From contig CADCVH010000087.1 in assembly GCA_902806085.1 (NCBI GenBank), positions 1 through 64,000 of the forward strand: a stretch of 64,000 nt of DNA, written 5' to 3'. The notes beneath the pieces are model-generated. The model saw only the letters and a list, made by a program, of their open reading frames with translations, was not told where the DNA came from and ran no database searches. Of this stretch, positions 1-7,545 are shown piece by piece. The position numbers and the translations under genes were made by a program. The number at the start of each line of letters is the position of its first letter. The stretch's first letter is position 1. Origin of the DNA: an uncultured Rubrobacteraceae bacterium. GTDB lineage: Bacteria > Actinomycetota > Rubrobacteria > Rubrobacterales > Rubrobacteraceae.

Positions 1-1
1 C

Positions 2-124
2 GATGCGGCCGTGAGCTTCAGCGACAACTACTTCGACCTGGAACCGCGAGAAGAACGGACGATCGCCGTAACCAACGAGCGGGGCACACTAAGGTCCGAC
101 ATGATCGAATTGGGTTGGCGTTGA
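2..124 (+). CDS. C-terminal end of a beta-mannosidase-like glycoside hydrolase (partial)
   Basis: The reading frame is open from the window edge to TGA at 122-124, giving 40 residues. The stretch SDNYFDLEPREERTIAV near its start resembles the C-terminal Ig-like domain of GH2 beta-mannosidases, which typically has FSDNYFDL followed by a PGE turn. Only this end is visible, so catalytic residues cannot be checked. A MITE-like element starts 3 nt after the stop codon, so the native downstream sequence is displaced. Another GH2 enzyme is possible. Confidence 0.55.
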   Translation, partial: DAAVSFSDNYFDLEPREERTIAVTNERGTLRSDMIELGWR

Positions 125-126
125 CC

Positions 127-338
127 AGACCTCGCCACAAACCCCGGGCTCTGTCGCTTTCTTGGTGATCGGCATAGATCAACGCCCGTATGCGCCGCTG
201 TGGCCGCTTGAGAATGCCGTCAAGTAGTGGCGATGTGTTGCTAGCGTGCCTCAAGCGAACGCGGATCGGGCCGTTCCGGCCCGTCGGGACTCGTCTTCAC
301 CAAGAAGCCGCCAGAGCCCGCGCTATATGACGAGGTCT
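127..338. mobile_element. ISL3-related MITE with 42-bp imperfect inverted ends
   Basis: Bases 127-168 and the reverse complement of 297-338 align without gaps over 42 bp at roughly 33 identities. Both begin with AGACCTCG and share the cores GGGCTCTG and TTCTTGGTGA. The same core, ACCCCGGGCTCTGTCG followed by TTGGTGA, forms both ends of the ISL3 element at 42.4-44.7 kb. The ~210-bp body has no credible gene. I infer a non-autonomous element mobilised by an ISL3-type transposase. No direct target duplication is evident. Confidence 0.7.
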
Positions 339-349
339 GTCGCCCCAGC

Positions 350-513
350 CCGCCGTCTCCTTACCGAGTACGAGCAGCTCCCTCTCGAGGAGGTGCGGCT
401 TCACCAGGTGGCTCAAAGAGACGGCCGCGGCGAACATCCATGAGTCCCGCTTGCCGGACGGGAGTTCCTCCATCCCGCGAAGGCGTACGAGTCGCTGCAG
501 GTCCTCCAGGCGG
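350..513 (-). other. Gene remnant of unknown function
   Basis: Read on the minus strand, this stretch gives an uninterrupted peptide with protein-like character, containing SGKRDSWMFAAAVSLSHLV and a GKETAGW end. It has no start of its own and joins out of frame to the IS5 fragment at 514-627. I do not recognise the family. It looks like an internal piece of a gene broken by insertions between the MITE and the IS5 fragment. Confidence 0.3.
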
Positions 514-627
514 GATGGCGTTCACGACCACGCGATGATCTTTGGCCGGTCGCCCCCGCGCCGGCCTCTGCGGGGGGAGCATCGGCAAGAGCCGCGCCCA
601 CTGCTCGTCCGCAAGCTCGTCCTTCAT
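514..627 (-). pseudogene. IS5-family transposase, N-terminal fragment
   Basis: An ATG at 627 opens about 38 residues starting MKDELADEQWARLLPML and including a GRPAKDHRVVVNAI segment. This is the typical N-terminal DUF4096-like beginning of IS5-group transposases (EQW, then a pocket of prolines, then GRP.KDHR..VNAI). Homology stops abruptly near 514, before the DDE catalytic domain, and the frame then runs into unrelated sequence. It is a dead fragment. Confidence 0.6.
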
Positions 628-671
628 GGCCGCGCGCCTTTCCGGGTTGCCGTTGGGTCGGCTAGAGGCGG

Positions 672-1589
672 CTAGAAGTAGCGCGACCCTTCGACGATCT
701 CCCCCCAGGGGACGTAGGAGGCCTCCACCGCCGAGCGCCCCGTGCGCCGCAGGTACTCTCGTACCAGCCGGTAGCCCATCGAGTAGCCGACGAAGTCGGG
801 CAACCCGCGGGGCTCGTAGCCGAACCGCGCCGCCGCCCAGTCCCCGAAGATGTAGCCGCGGATCTCGTTGAAGCCGCTCACCTCCAGCGCGTCCCGCAGG
901 GCCGGCCGCGCCGCTTCCAGCTCGTCCTCGGAGAGCGCCTTCGTCCACGGTCCGAGCAACTCCTCGCCGAAGGTCTCCGCGGCGAACGCCTCGGCGAGTC
1001 CTTCCAAGACTAGATACTGTCCGACGGTAGTGGTTTCATACCAGGGCTCGAAGGCCAGGCGCACCTTGTGGTGCAACTCGTGGACGGCCAAGGCCGGCAG
1101 GCGCGGCAGGTTGTAGTCCGTGGGCCACGCGTAGGCCAGGATCCAGTCCGAAAAGGAGGACCCGCCCATGTAGCCGGCATGGCGCTCCATCAGGTCGGGC
1201 GTTTTGGGGTCGGCCAGAGCCAAGGCGAAGGTGACGCCCTCGAAGTCCACCCCATGTTCTCGCGCGCTGAGCGCCTCCAAGGCCGACTCCTGAGCCCGCA
1301 CGCACCCGGCGAAGGAGTCTCTTTTCTCTAGCTCGGCCAGGGCGTCGAGGCCCTCCTTGGCATCGGAGTCGGGATCGTAGAGGCCGATGAGACGTATCGC
1401 CGCCAGGGCGAGGTCGTCTTCTGAGCCCGCCCCCGCGGCTCCCGCGGTCACGAAGCTCATTACGTGCTCCCACAATGGCCTCAAAGGCTCCATGACCCGC
1501 TCGCGGTAGAGTGCCCCTCTCCTACTCGCCGGAGCGAGGAGCGCCTCCCGCTGTCCTTCCAAGACGTCGATAGTCTTCACGTTGTGCAT
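672..1589 (-). CDS. DUF2268-type putative zinc metallopeptidase
   Basis: The 305-residue product carries a zinc-metalloprotease signature HELHH at residues 170-174 (HExxH), followed by LEGLAEAF around 195-202, which could supply the third acidic ligand. A C-terminal YSMGYRLVREYL segment is typical of DUF2268 proteins, described as predicted Zn-dependent proteases. There is no signal peptide, so the product is probably cytoplasmic. The gene is divergent from a MerR regulator 90 bp away, and its promoter has the 19-bp spacer of MerR-activated promoters, so it is almost certainly the regulator's target. Substrate is unknown. Confidence 0.75.
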   Translation of the reverse strand: MHNVKTIDVLEGQREALLAPASRRGALYRERVMEPLRPLWEHVMSFVTAGAAGAGSEDDLALAAIRLIGLYDPDSDAKEGLDALAELEKRDSFAGCVRAQESALEALSAREHGVDFEGVTFALALADPKTPDLMERHAGYMGGSSFSDWILAYAWPTDYNLPRLPALAVHELHHKVRLAFEPWYETTTVGQYLVLEGLAEAFAAETFGEELLGPWTKALSEDELEAARPALRDALEVSGFNEIRGYIFGDWAAARFGYEPRGLPDFVGYSMGYRLVREYLRRTGRSAVEASYVPWGEIVEGSRYF

Positions 1590-1645
1590 ATGCTCCTACC
1601 TCCCGTTTTTAGACGACCGTCCTTTCTGGCCGGGCTCCGGGAGAT

Positions 1646-1676
1646 AACATAGCGTCTCCCGTTACTGGAGAGTCAA
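1646..1676 (-). promoter_or_regulatory. MerR-type promoter/operator for the DUF2268 gene
   Basis: On the minus strand a -35 TTGACT (complement of 1671-1676) and a -10 TATGTT (complement of 1646-1651) are separated by exactly 19 bp. That over-long spacer is the hallmark of promoters remodelled by MerR activators. The spacer contains the dyad TCTCC-N7-GGAGA. The site lies immediately upstream of the merR-like start at 1680, so binding could also autoregulate the regulator. Confidence 0.75.
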
Positions 1677-1679
1677 GGG

Positions 1680-2685
1680 ATGAAGCGCGTGGACTCGGAA
1701 AAAGCGGCGCTATATAGCATCGGGGAACTTGCTCGTAGAAGCGGGGTGCCGGTGAAGACCATCCGTTATTACTCGGACGTGGGTGTTTTGCCTCCTTCCG
1801 GAGTCACCGAGGCTGGCTACCGTATGTACTCGGAGGCTGACCGCGCCCGGCTGGAGTTGATCCGCACGCTGAGAGCGGCCGGCTTCCGGCTTTCGGACAT
1901 AGCGGCCATGCTCGAAGGCAAGAGTGAGACGCCGGATGCGCTTAGGTTGCAGCTGGAGACCGTAGACCTCCAGCTACGGAACCTGCGGCGCCGCCGTAGG
2001 CTCATTAAATCGGCTCTCGAAGATAATGAGGCGGTGGCGAAGCAGTCCTACCCGGATCGGGTCCACGCGCTGGGTCTACTGGAAGCTCGCGAGCGAGAGG
2101 CCTTCCTCGCCGAGCACCTGGAAAAGGGTCTTGAGGGAACGCTGGTGGACCCGGAGGCGAAAGCCGGATTCTGGCGAGCCATCGTCTCCGGCATGCCCGA
2201 GGAGCTGGACGACGCGCAACTCGCGGCTTGGACGGAACTCGCGAAGCTAGCATCTGATGAGAGCTTCGTGGAGGCACTCCGAGAACAGACGAAACCGATC
2301 TCGGAATCGGCAGAGGGAGATTTCGATCCTTCCGGTTGGAACGGGGCCATAGCAGCCGCCTTCGAGGAAGCCAAGCGAGCAGTCCGGGAGGGCTCTCCGC
2401 CCACCGGAGAGAGTGGACAGCGCGCGATCAGGGAGTGGATAGGGGCCTCAGCGTGGGCCGTAGGCAGACAAGACGATGCACAAATTCTCGGAGTGGCTGC
2501 TCTCCCACTACGAGCGGACGTACGATCCGCGTATGGAGCGCTACTGGGAGCTGGTCGCCACTCTGAAGCGATGGCAGTATGACCCGGCCATAGCGAAAGC
2601 ATACGGGTGGCTCATCGAGGGGCTGCGTTGGCGAGTCTCGGAGCGTCAAGATAGCGTCGGCATGGGTTACCCAAGTCCACGATAG
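1680..2685 (+). pseudogene. MerR-family transcriptional regulator (frameshifted near 2475)
   Basis: ATG 1680 starts a MerR winged-helix domain at residues ~12-80 (SIGELARRSGVPVKTIRYY, then GYRMYSE and a leucine-rich dimerisation region). The first frame ends at 2582, but protein-like sequence continues one frame over (SEWLLSHYERTYDPRMERYW and on to 2685). Removing one base near 2473-2478 would join DDA to KFSEWLL and give a protein of about 335 residues. The DNA-binding part is intact, so the product may still act. It is divergent from the DUF2268 gene, whose MerR-type promoter it should control. The 3' end overlaps the tail of the opposite-strand methyltransferase remnant. Confidence 0.7.
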
Positions 2686-3310
2686 TTTTGCGGACAGGCC
2701 CTAGAAACGTGCCGCCAGAAGCCGGGTCTAGCACCTTCTCTTCGCCGGTAGTAATCGCGAAACTATTAATGAGATCGACTACCTCGACCCGAGTGTAATA
2801 TTGCCCAAACGTGCGCCGTTCTTCGGGCGAGATGAGCCGCTCGACCATGCTGCCGATGACCTCGTAATCCAGCCGCGAGAAGTCAAACTCATGGATCTCT
2901 TCGACGAACGCACGCCAAAAATCTACAACGCTGTCGTTGTAGAAAGGCACGCGGTTGCCTAAGCCAAGCGCGTCTTCACCGAAGACGGTTTCATAGTCGT
3001 GCGTAACCTCTTTCGCGTGAGCGAAGAACGACTCGAAGTGCGTTCGTAGCTGCTCAGATGTGGTGACATGGTCGGGAAGAGCCAGCGATCCGAGTGAGGC
3101 ACCGTAGCGCTTGAGTAGGGCTTCGTAGAAGACTAGCTTGTTGGCCAGGGCGTAGCAAGCTTGCTTGGCAGCAGTTTTGAGGTTGATGCTGATGCCGTCC
3201 GGGTCGGTAACGATAGTCAAGCCGAGTTCATCACGCATCCACTCGTTCAACTCCCGGCGAGTAGCGTCCTTGCGGTGCCGCTGAAATAGTGCGTCACGGG
3301 TCAATGCCAC
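2612..3310 (-). pseudogene. N6-adenine DNA methyltransferase, truncated after motif I
   Basis: The product has an N-terminal helical region and then FGQYYTRVEVVDLI followed by VLDPASGGTFL, the motif I (SAM-binding DPACGSGTFL) of type I/IIG restriction-modification methylases, with one residue lost. The catalytic NPPY motif is absent. Homology ends around 2700 and the last ~30 residues are unrelated sequence at a junction (AGTTTTGCGGACAGGCC) that may be an IS end. The rest of the restriction system is not present. Lower GC than the neighbours suggests transfer. Confidence 0.65.
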
Positions 3311-3759
3311 GGGGGTACGTAGTGCTACTTCTAAAGTTCATCGATGAACTTTACATCGGATGATTACTTCTTAATAACGGACGCACCACGCAGCACGACG
3401 CCTACATCGCGTAAGAATACGACCAGCCACTCCTTACCCCAGATCGGAATCAAATCGACTCCGTAGCCCAGATATAGCAGCACTCCCACTACGACCACGA
3501 CTGCATGCGGTAGCAAGACATCTGGGGCGTCGTCAGATTTATGGCAAAGCAAGGTCTTGAGTTCGCAAAATCAGCTGGAACACGGCGAAAGGAGAGGCGA
3601 CGCAGGTCTACCGTGGGTGGAGGTCCGCGCCGCAACACGGATGGACAAAGGACACGAAGATAGAGCACGAAGGTATCCATACGAGCACCCTGATGAACTC
3701 GACGACCCGGCGGACGAGTTGCTCGGATTGAGCATGAAGGATGGCCAGGTCCATGTTCC
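3311..3759. other. No convincing gene; lower-GC junction region
   Basis: This stretch separates the methyltransferase remnant from the topoisomerase remnant. A minus-strand ORF at 3364-3552 (62 aa) has one possible membrane segment rich in valine, but no recognisable family or clear ribosome binding site. A plus-strand ORF across 3557-3898 contains an acidic stretch (HPDELDDPADELLGL) of unknown meaning and is overrun by the topoisomerase frame. I see no RNA gene here. Confidence 0.4.
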
Positions 3760-4287
3760 CACCTTGGCAAGTGGGGCCAGGAGCAGCGCAAGGCCGTCAC
3801 GGACGCCAGGATCAGGCGCGTCGTCGAGGAATGCCGCGACCTGCCCGGCTACGAGGTCTTCAAGTACCTCGACGAATCCGGGAAGGTGCGAGACGTGAAG
3901 AGCCGCGACCTGAACGCCTACGTCAAGGAGGTCGTGGGGCCGGAGTTCACCGCCAAGGACTTCCGCACCTGGGCCGGGACCCTGATCGCGGCCAACAGGC
4001 TCGCCGAGCTCGGCGCCGCCGAAGGCCCCAAAGCGGCGCAGAAAAACGTGCTCGCCGCGGTCGACGACGTGGCCGGCAGGCTCGGCAACACCAGGGGCAT
4101 CGCGCGGGCCTCGTACGTAAGCCCGCGGGTGATTGACCACTACCTCGAAGGCTCCGTGGTAGCCTATTACGGCGCGCGGCTGGAGGAGATGATCGCCGCG
4201 GAGCAGGGCGGCCTGACCCAGGAGGAAGAGGCGCTCCTGGATCTGCTGAACAGAAGACTCCGCCGCGAGCTCGAGAAGGCCGCGTAA
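3760..4287 (+). pseudogene. DNA topoisomerase IB, 5'-truncated
   Basis: The frame from about 3760 reads LGKWGQEQRKAVTDARIRR, then LPGYEVFKYLD, VKSRDLNAYVKEV, DFRTWAGTL and finally SYVSPRVIDHYLEG. The last three match the C-terminal catalytic half of poxvirus-like bacterial topoisomerase IB (the KDFRTW motif and the region around the active-site tyrosine, probably the Y in ASYVSP). The N-terminal half, about 180 residues, is missing. GTG 3886 could start a short product, but it would lack most of the enzyme. Junction sequence upstream is unrelated. Confidence 0.75.
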
Positions 4288-4316
4288 CGAGGACCCGAGT
4301 GGGAGGCAAGCATACC

Positions 4317-4448
4317 GTGAAGAAAGCCATAGCCCTGAGACTGCTGAAGAGCCCGACGGTGCGCAAGACCGCCGTGAAAGCGCTAAAGAACCCGAAGGTG
4401 CGCGGCATCCTCGCCAAGCAGGTCAAGCGCCGCGTTCTCGGGAAGTAG
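4317..4448 (+). CDS. Small, very basic protein of unknown function (43 aa)
   Basis: GTG 4317 is preceded by GGGAGG at a good distance. The product is about one third lysine/arginine, with alternating aliphatic residues (LRLLKSPTVRKTAVKALKN), and could form an amphipathic helix. It resembles the lysine-rich N-terminus of the BON-domain protein at 8436 in composition only. A nucleic-acid or membrane association is conceivable. It follows the topoisomerase remnant by 30 bp. Confidence 0.5.
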   Translation: MKKAIALRLLKSPTVRKTAVKALKNPKVRGILAKQVKRRVLGK

Positions 4449-4456
4449 GCTTCGGG

Positions 4457-4485
4457 CACCGGCCTTGCCGGGCTGGCGCCCGGTG
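4457..4485. terminator. Bidirectional hairpin between convergent genes
   Basis: CACCGG at 4457-4462 pairs with CCGGTG at 4480-4485, followed by TTTGCTT on the plus strand. It sits between the small basic gene and the convergent ligase gene, as expected for a shared terminator. Confidence 0.4.
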
Positions 4486-4520
4486 TTTGCTTATCTAAGG
4501 GAAGAGATGGCCAGCCTCTG

Positions 4521-5654
4521 CTAGCTTGCGGAGGTTCGGGTTCTGTCGGCGACGTCGCGGGCGACCTCTACTACCGAGCCGGTGTCGCGCCAGACTTCCA
4601 GCTGGCGTTCCGACTCGGTCGGTTCGTCCAGCAGGAGGCCGAGCGGGGCGAGGTCCCTGTCCGTCTTGTTCGAGAGGTCATCGAAGAGGGATTCGACGGC
4701 CTTGCGGGTATCTACCGTCTCGTGCGTCTTGTGGTCGCTGAGGGCGCCGTTCATGCCGTAGCGCTGGGCGCTCCACTTGTTCTCTTCGATCTCGCGGCTC
4801 GGCCGGATCGGTTGGAGGTCGCCGGTTTCGTGCTCGCGGCAGAGGACGTCGCAGAGGGCGGCGGCCAGGGTGATGAGGGCCTCGTTGCGCCTCGTGTCGG
4901 TCTGGGCGTCCAAGGCGCGGACCTCTATCGTGCCGAGGCCGGGGTGCGGGCGGACGTCCCACCAGATCTCAGAGAGGGAGTCTATGGCGCCCGAGCGGTG
5001 GGCGAAATCGACGTACCTGGCGTAGTTTTCCCAGGTGCCCAGGGGCTCGGGCAGGCCCGCGCGGTGGATGGAGCGGGAGAAGATGAGGGTCCGGGTGGAG
5101 TGCATGTCGGTGGGCTCGCCCTGCCAGAACGGCGAGTTGACCGAGACGGCGAGAAGGTGGGGGACGTACTCGCGGAGCCGGTCGAAGAGGTAGACGGCCT
5201 TCTCGCGGCCCTCGACCGCGTAGTGGGCGTGCAGGGAGAAGGTGTTGTTGCGCCGGATCAACCACCCCAGCTTCGCCTTCAGGCGCTGGTAGTGGGGCTT
5301 CTGGATGATCTCCTGCTCCCTCCAGTCGCCGACCGGGTGCGTCCCGCTGGCCCCGAGCAACCTGCCCAGCCCGCCCGCGTGGCCCAGGAGGACCCGCCTC
5401 CGTTCTATCAAGTCCCCGACGACGCCCCCGGGCGTCGGGTGGACGCCGGAGTTTGACTCGATCTCGCAGTCTATGAGCTCCCCGGAGAATTCGTCCTCCG
5501 GCTCGGCGGCGAGGATCTTCTGCGCGCCCCCGGCGAGCTTGAGGGTGCCGGGGTCCGCGAGCCAGAGCTCCTCCTCCGCCCCGAGGGTTCCCTCTCTCGC
5601 GCCCGCCTGGAACGCGCTCTCTGGTATAAGGGACGGCTTCTCGGCGGTGGTCAT
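4521..5654 (-). CDS. Carboxylate-amine ligase, GCS2 family (YbdK/EgtA-like)
   Basis: The 377-residue protein has the glutamate-cysteine ligase type 2 fold signatures: GAEEELWLAD near residue 25, SNSGVHPTP with its acidic IDCEIESN lead, HAHYAVEG (H-x-H-hydrophobic), and WWDVRPHPGLGTIEVRALD, the E-x-R metal and substrate strand. Length fits YbdK-type weak glutamate-cysteine ligases (about 370 aa), which make gamma-glutamyl bonds with ATP. Actinobacterial relatives include EgtA, but no ergothioneine genes are adjacent. ATG 5654 is preceded by an AGGAG-like site. The gene is divergent from the CitG-like gene. Confidence 0.8.
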   Translation of the reverse strand: MTTAEKPSLIPESAFQAGAREGTLGAEEELWLADPGTLKLAGGAQKILAAEPEDEFSGELIDCEIESNSGVHPTPGGVVGDLIERRRVLLGHAGGLGRLLGASGTHPVGDWREQEIIQKPHYQRLKAKLGWLIRRNNTFSLHAHYAVEGREKAVYLFDRLREYVPHLLAVSVNSPFWQGEPTDMHSTRTLIFSRSIHRAGLPEPLGTWENYARYVDFAHRSGAIDSLSEIWWDVRPHPGLGTIEVRALDAQTDTRRNEALITLAAALCDVLCREHETGDLQPIRPSREIEENKWSAQRYGMNGALSDHKTHETVDTRKAVESLFDDLSNKTDRDLAPLGLLLDEPTESERQLEVWRDTGSVVEVARDVADRTRTSAS

Positions 5655-5743
5655 TCTCCTGGGGATCCTCTCTGCTACGGGGCCTCTTCGAAAACGTCGC
5701 CGCGTATATTACCGCGCCCGTCCCCGACGGCCAGGGTAGTGGT

Positions 5744-5749
5744 TAGAAT
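5744..5749 (+). promoter_or_regulatory. -10 box of a leaderless promoter for the CitG-like gene
   Basis: TAGAAT ends 6 nt before ATG 5756, the distance at which transcription normally starts. No ribosome binding site precedes the ATG. The transcript should begin at or within 1-2 nt of the start codon. The same arrangement recurs before the endonuclease IV, XRE and HIT genes. Confidence 0.5.
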
Positions 5750-5755
5750 GTGCCG

Positions 5756-6643
5756 ATGGAGCAAGCCGGCATCCCACGCGTTCCCGCGGGCCTCGTCGCC
5801 CGGTCCGGCGTCGGCGCCCTGACGCTCGTCTACAGCGCCCCGACGCCGGGCCTCGGCTCCCGGTACGCGGACGGGCGCGTCGCCCACGAGGCCAGGGTCC
5901 TCTCCGCCGCGGCCGTCCGCGACGCCCTCGCCGCCGGGCTGGAGGTCGGGGAGACGGTGCTTGAGGCGGCCCGGGCCGCGATGGTCCAGGCCGGCTACGC
6001 CGACACCCGCGCCACGGGCTACCTGGCGCCGCTGGCGCGGGCGGCCCTGATGGGGGAGCCCGTCCGCCGCGTGCTGGGGCGGCTCGGCCACGACGACATC
6101 GTCCCGTTCGCCCGGGCGCTCGAGGCGGCCGGGACCGGCGGCCCCCTCGTCGGCGCCCTCGCGTACACGCTCGGGGCGGGCAAGGACGCGACCCTGCGCG
6201 ACGCGATGCGCTTCGCCTCTGGAAGGGACGCGCTCGCCCGCGAGTACACCCGCGGCTTCGAGGTCACGCGCGAGCTCGCGCGGCCAGCCCTGCTCTCCGC
6301 CCTCTCGCGGGCCGACTCCGTGCGCGGGGCGCTCGTACAAACGTACCTGGAAGTCCTCTCGGAAGTCCCGGACCTGGACGTCGCCGCCGCCGCGGGGCAC
6401 AACGAGGCCGAGGACGTGGCCCGCATGGCCACGGGCGTGCTCAAGGCCGGCGGCGTCCACTCCCGCCGGGGCCTCGAAGGCATCTCCAACCTCGACGGCC
6501 TCCTGCGCGCCGACCCGCGCCTCGCCCCTCGGGCCACCGAGCCGCCCGTCATCGCCGCCGCCTTCCTCGTCTCCCTGGAGTACGGACCGGACGCCCTGAC
6601 CCACCGCATCCGGCCGGCCACGGGCCCCGGCAGGGGTCGTTAG
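5756..6643 (+). CDS. Triphosphoribosyl-dephospho-CoA synthase-like protein (CitG/MdcB family)
   Basis: The all-helical, alanine-rich 295-residue product ends with a block resembling the CitG family: DLDVAAAAGHNEAEDVARMA, then VLKAGGVHSRRGLEGI and a closing AAAFLVSLEYG. In CitG proteins the corresponding region has a nearly invariant NPGTTADL motif; here it reads ATEPPVIAAAF, so catalysis by the classic mechanism is doubtful. No citrate lyase or malonate decarboxylase genes are nearby. It precedes a tandem CbiX and a DR2241-like gene, which suggests a cofactor role. I choose ATG 5756 over GTG 5750 because of the leaderless promoter spacing. Confidence 0.5.
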   Translation: MEQAGIPRVPAGLVARSGVGALTLVYSAPTPGLGSRYADGRVAHEARVLSAAAVRDALAAGLEVGETVLEAARAAMVQAGYADTRATGYLAPLARAALMGEPVRRVLGRLGHDDIVPFARALEAAGTGGPLVGALAYTLGAGKDATLRDAMRFASGRDALAREYTRGFEVTRELARPALLSALSRADSVRGALVQTYLEVLSEVPDLDVAAAAGHNEAEDVARMATGVLKAGGVHSRRGLEGISNLDGLLRADPRLAPRATEPPVIAAAFLVSLEYGPDALTHRIRPATGPGRGR

Positions 6644-6741
6644 GCCGACTGGGCCGTCCCCCGCGCGCAACGCCCGGGCGGCCAGAGAAGGCGGACGGCC
6701 CCCGTGAGGGACGTCCCACACCAGGGTGCCGCCGGCGGGGT

Positions 6742-6747
6742 TAGAAT
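6742..6747 (+). promoter_or_regulatory. -10 box upstream of the CbiX gene
   Basis: TAGAAT lies 30 nt before the TTG start at 6778. Unlike the leaderless cases, an AGAGGAGG ribosome binding site sits in the leader, so this transcript is predicted to be leadered. Confidence 0.4.
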
Positions 6748-6777
6748 CGGGGCGTTGGTAACCCGAAGAGGAGGCTT

Positions 6778-7545
6778 TTGGCCTTGAGAGCGCTCATCAT
6801 CGTTGGGCACGGCTCGCATTTGAACGAGGACTCGAGCCTGCCGGTCTACGAGCACGCGGAGCGCATCCGCCTGACCGGCGAGTTCGACGAGGTCGTCGAG
6901 TGCTTTTGGAAGGAAGAGCCCTCCATGCGCCACGTCCTCGACACCGTGGAGTCGGACGAGGTCTTCGTGGTGCCGGCCTTCATCTCCGAGGGGTACTTTA
7001 CCCAGCAGGTGATCCCACGGGAGCTCGGCCTCGAAGGTCCCGTAACCGTGAAGGGAGACAAGACCGTGAGGTACGCGGGGCCGCTAGGCACCTTCGAGGG
7101 GATGCCCGACGTGATACTAGAGCGGGTGGAGGACCTGATGCGGGGGAGGGAGACCCGGGGGAGGACCTCGCTCGTCCTGCTCGGCCACGGCACGGACCTC
7201 AACAAGAACTCCGGGGGTGTGATCTACCTGAACGCCGCCCGCATCCGCGAGCGCGGCCTCTACGACGAGGTGGGGGTAGGCTTCCTGGACCAGGAGCCGG
7301 AGATAGGGGGCGTGGTCGAGAACGCGGACGCCGACGACGTGATCCTGATCCCCGTCTTTATCGCGGAGGGCTGGCACACGCGCGAGACGATCCCCGAAGA
7401 CCTGGGCCTGACCGGCGAGGTGACCCACCTCGACGGGAAACGGGTCTTCTACGGCGCCCCCGTCGGCACCCACCCCTCGATGGCGAACCTCATCGTCGCC
7501 CGCGCCCGCGAGACGGAGCCCGGCCGGGAGACGCAGGTTGTCTAG
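6778..7545 (+). CDS. Tandem CbiX-type chelatase (sirohydrochlorin cobalto/ferrochelatase-like)
   Basis: Two CbiX/SirB domains lie in one 255-residue chain: domain 1 from IIVGHGSHLN (GHG at residues 10-12) and domain 2 from LVLLGHGTDLN (GHG at 136-138). Matching second halves carry AFISEGYFT and VFIAEGWHT. Histidines 11, 137 and 200 and the nearby glutamates are candidate metal ligands. Class II chelatases of this kind insert Co2+ or Fe2+ into sirohydrochlorin. TTG 6778 follows AGAGGAGG. The gene overlaps the DR2241-like gene by 8 bp. No other tetrapyrrole genes are in the window, so the metal and macrocycle are unproven. Confidence 0.75.
   Translation: MALRALIIVGHGSHLNEDSSLPVYEHAERIRLTGEFDEVVECFWKEEPSMRHVLDTVESDEVFVVPAFISEGYFTQQVIPRELGLEGPVTVKGDKTVRYAGPLGTFEGMPDVILERVEDLMRGRETRGRTSLVLLGHGTDLNKNSGGVIYLNAARIRERGLYDEVGVGFLDQEPEIGGVVENADADDVILIPVFIAEGWHTRETIPEDLGLTGEVTHLDGKRVFYGAPVGTHPSMANLIVARARETEPGRETQVV

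Noticed and set aside
361-948. A single 195-residue minus-strand gene
   Set aside because: Only about 38 residues match IS5 transposase; the rest is out-of-frame unrelated sequence and the antisense end of the DUF2268 gene.
3557-3898. 113-residue plus-strand gene before the topoisomerase remnant
   Set aside because: Its second half overlaps the clear topoisomerase frame and its first half has no recognised motif or good start signal.
4722-5456. 244-residue plus-strand ORF
   Set aside because: Antisense to the GCS2-type ligase, whose motifs are intact.
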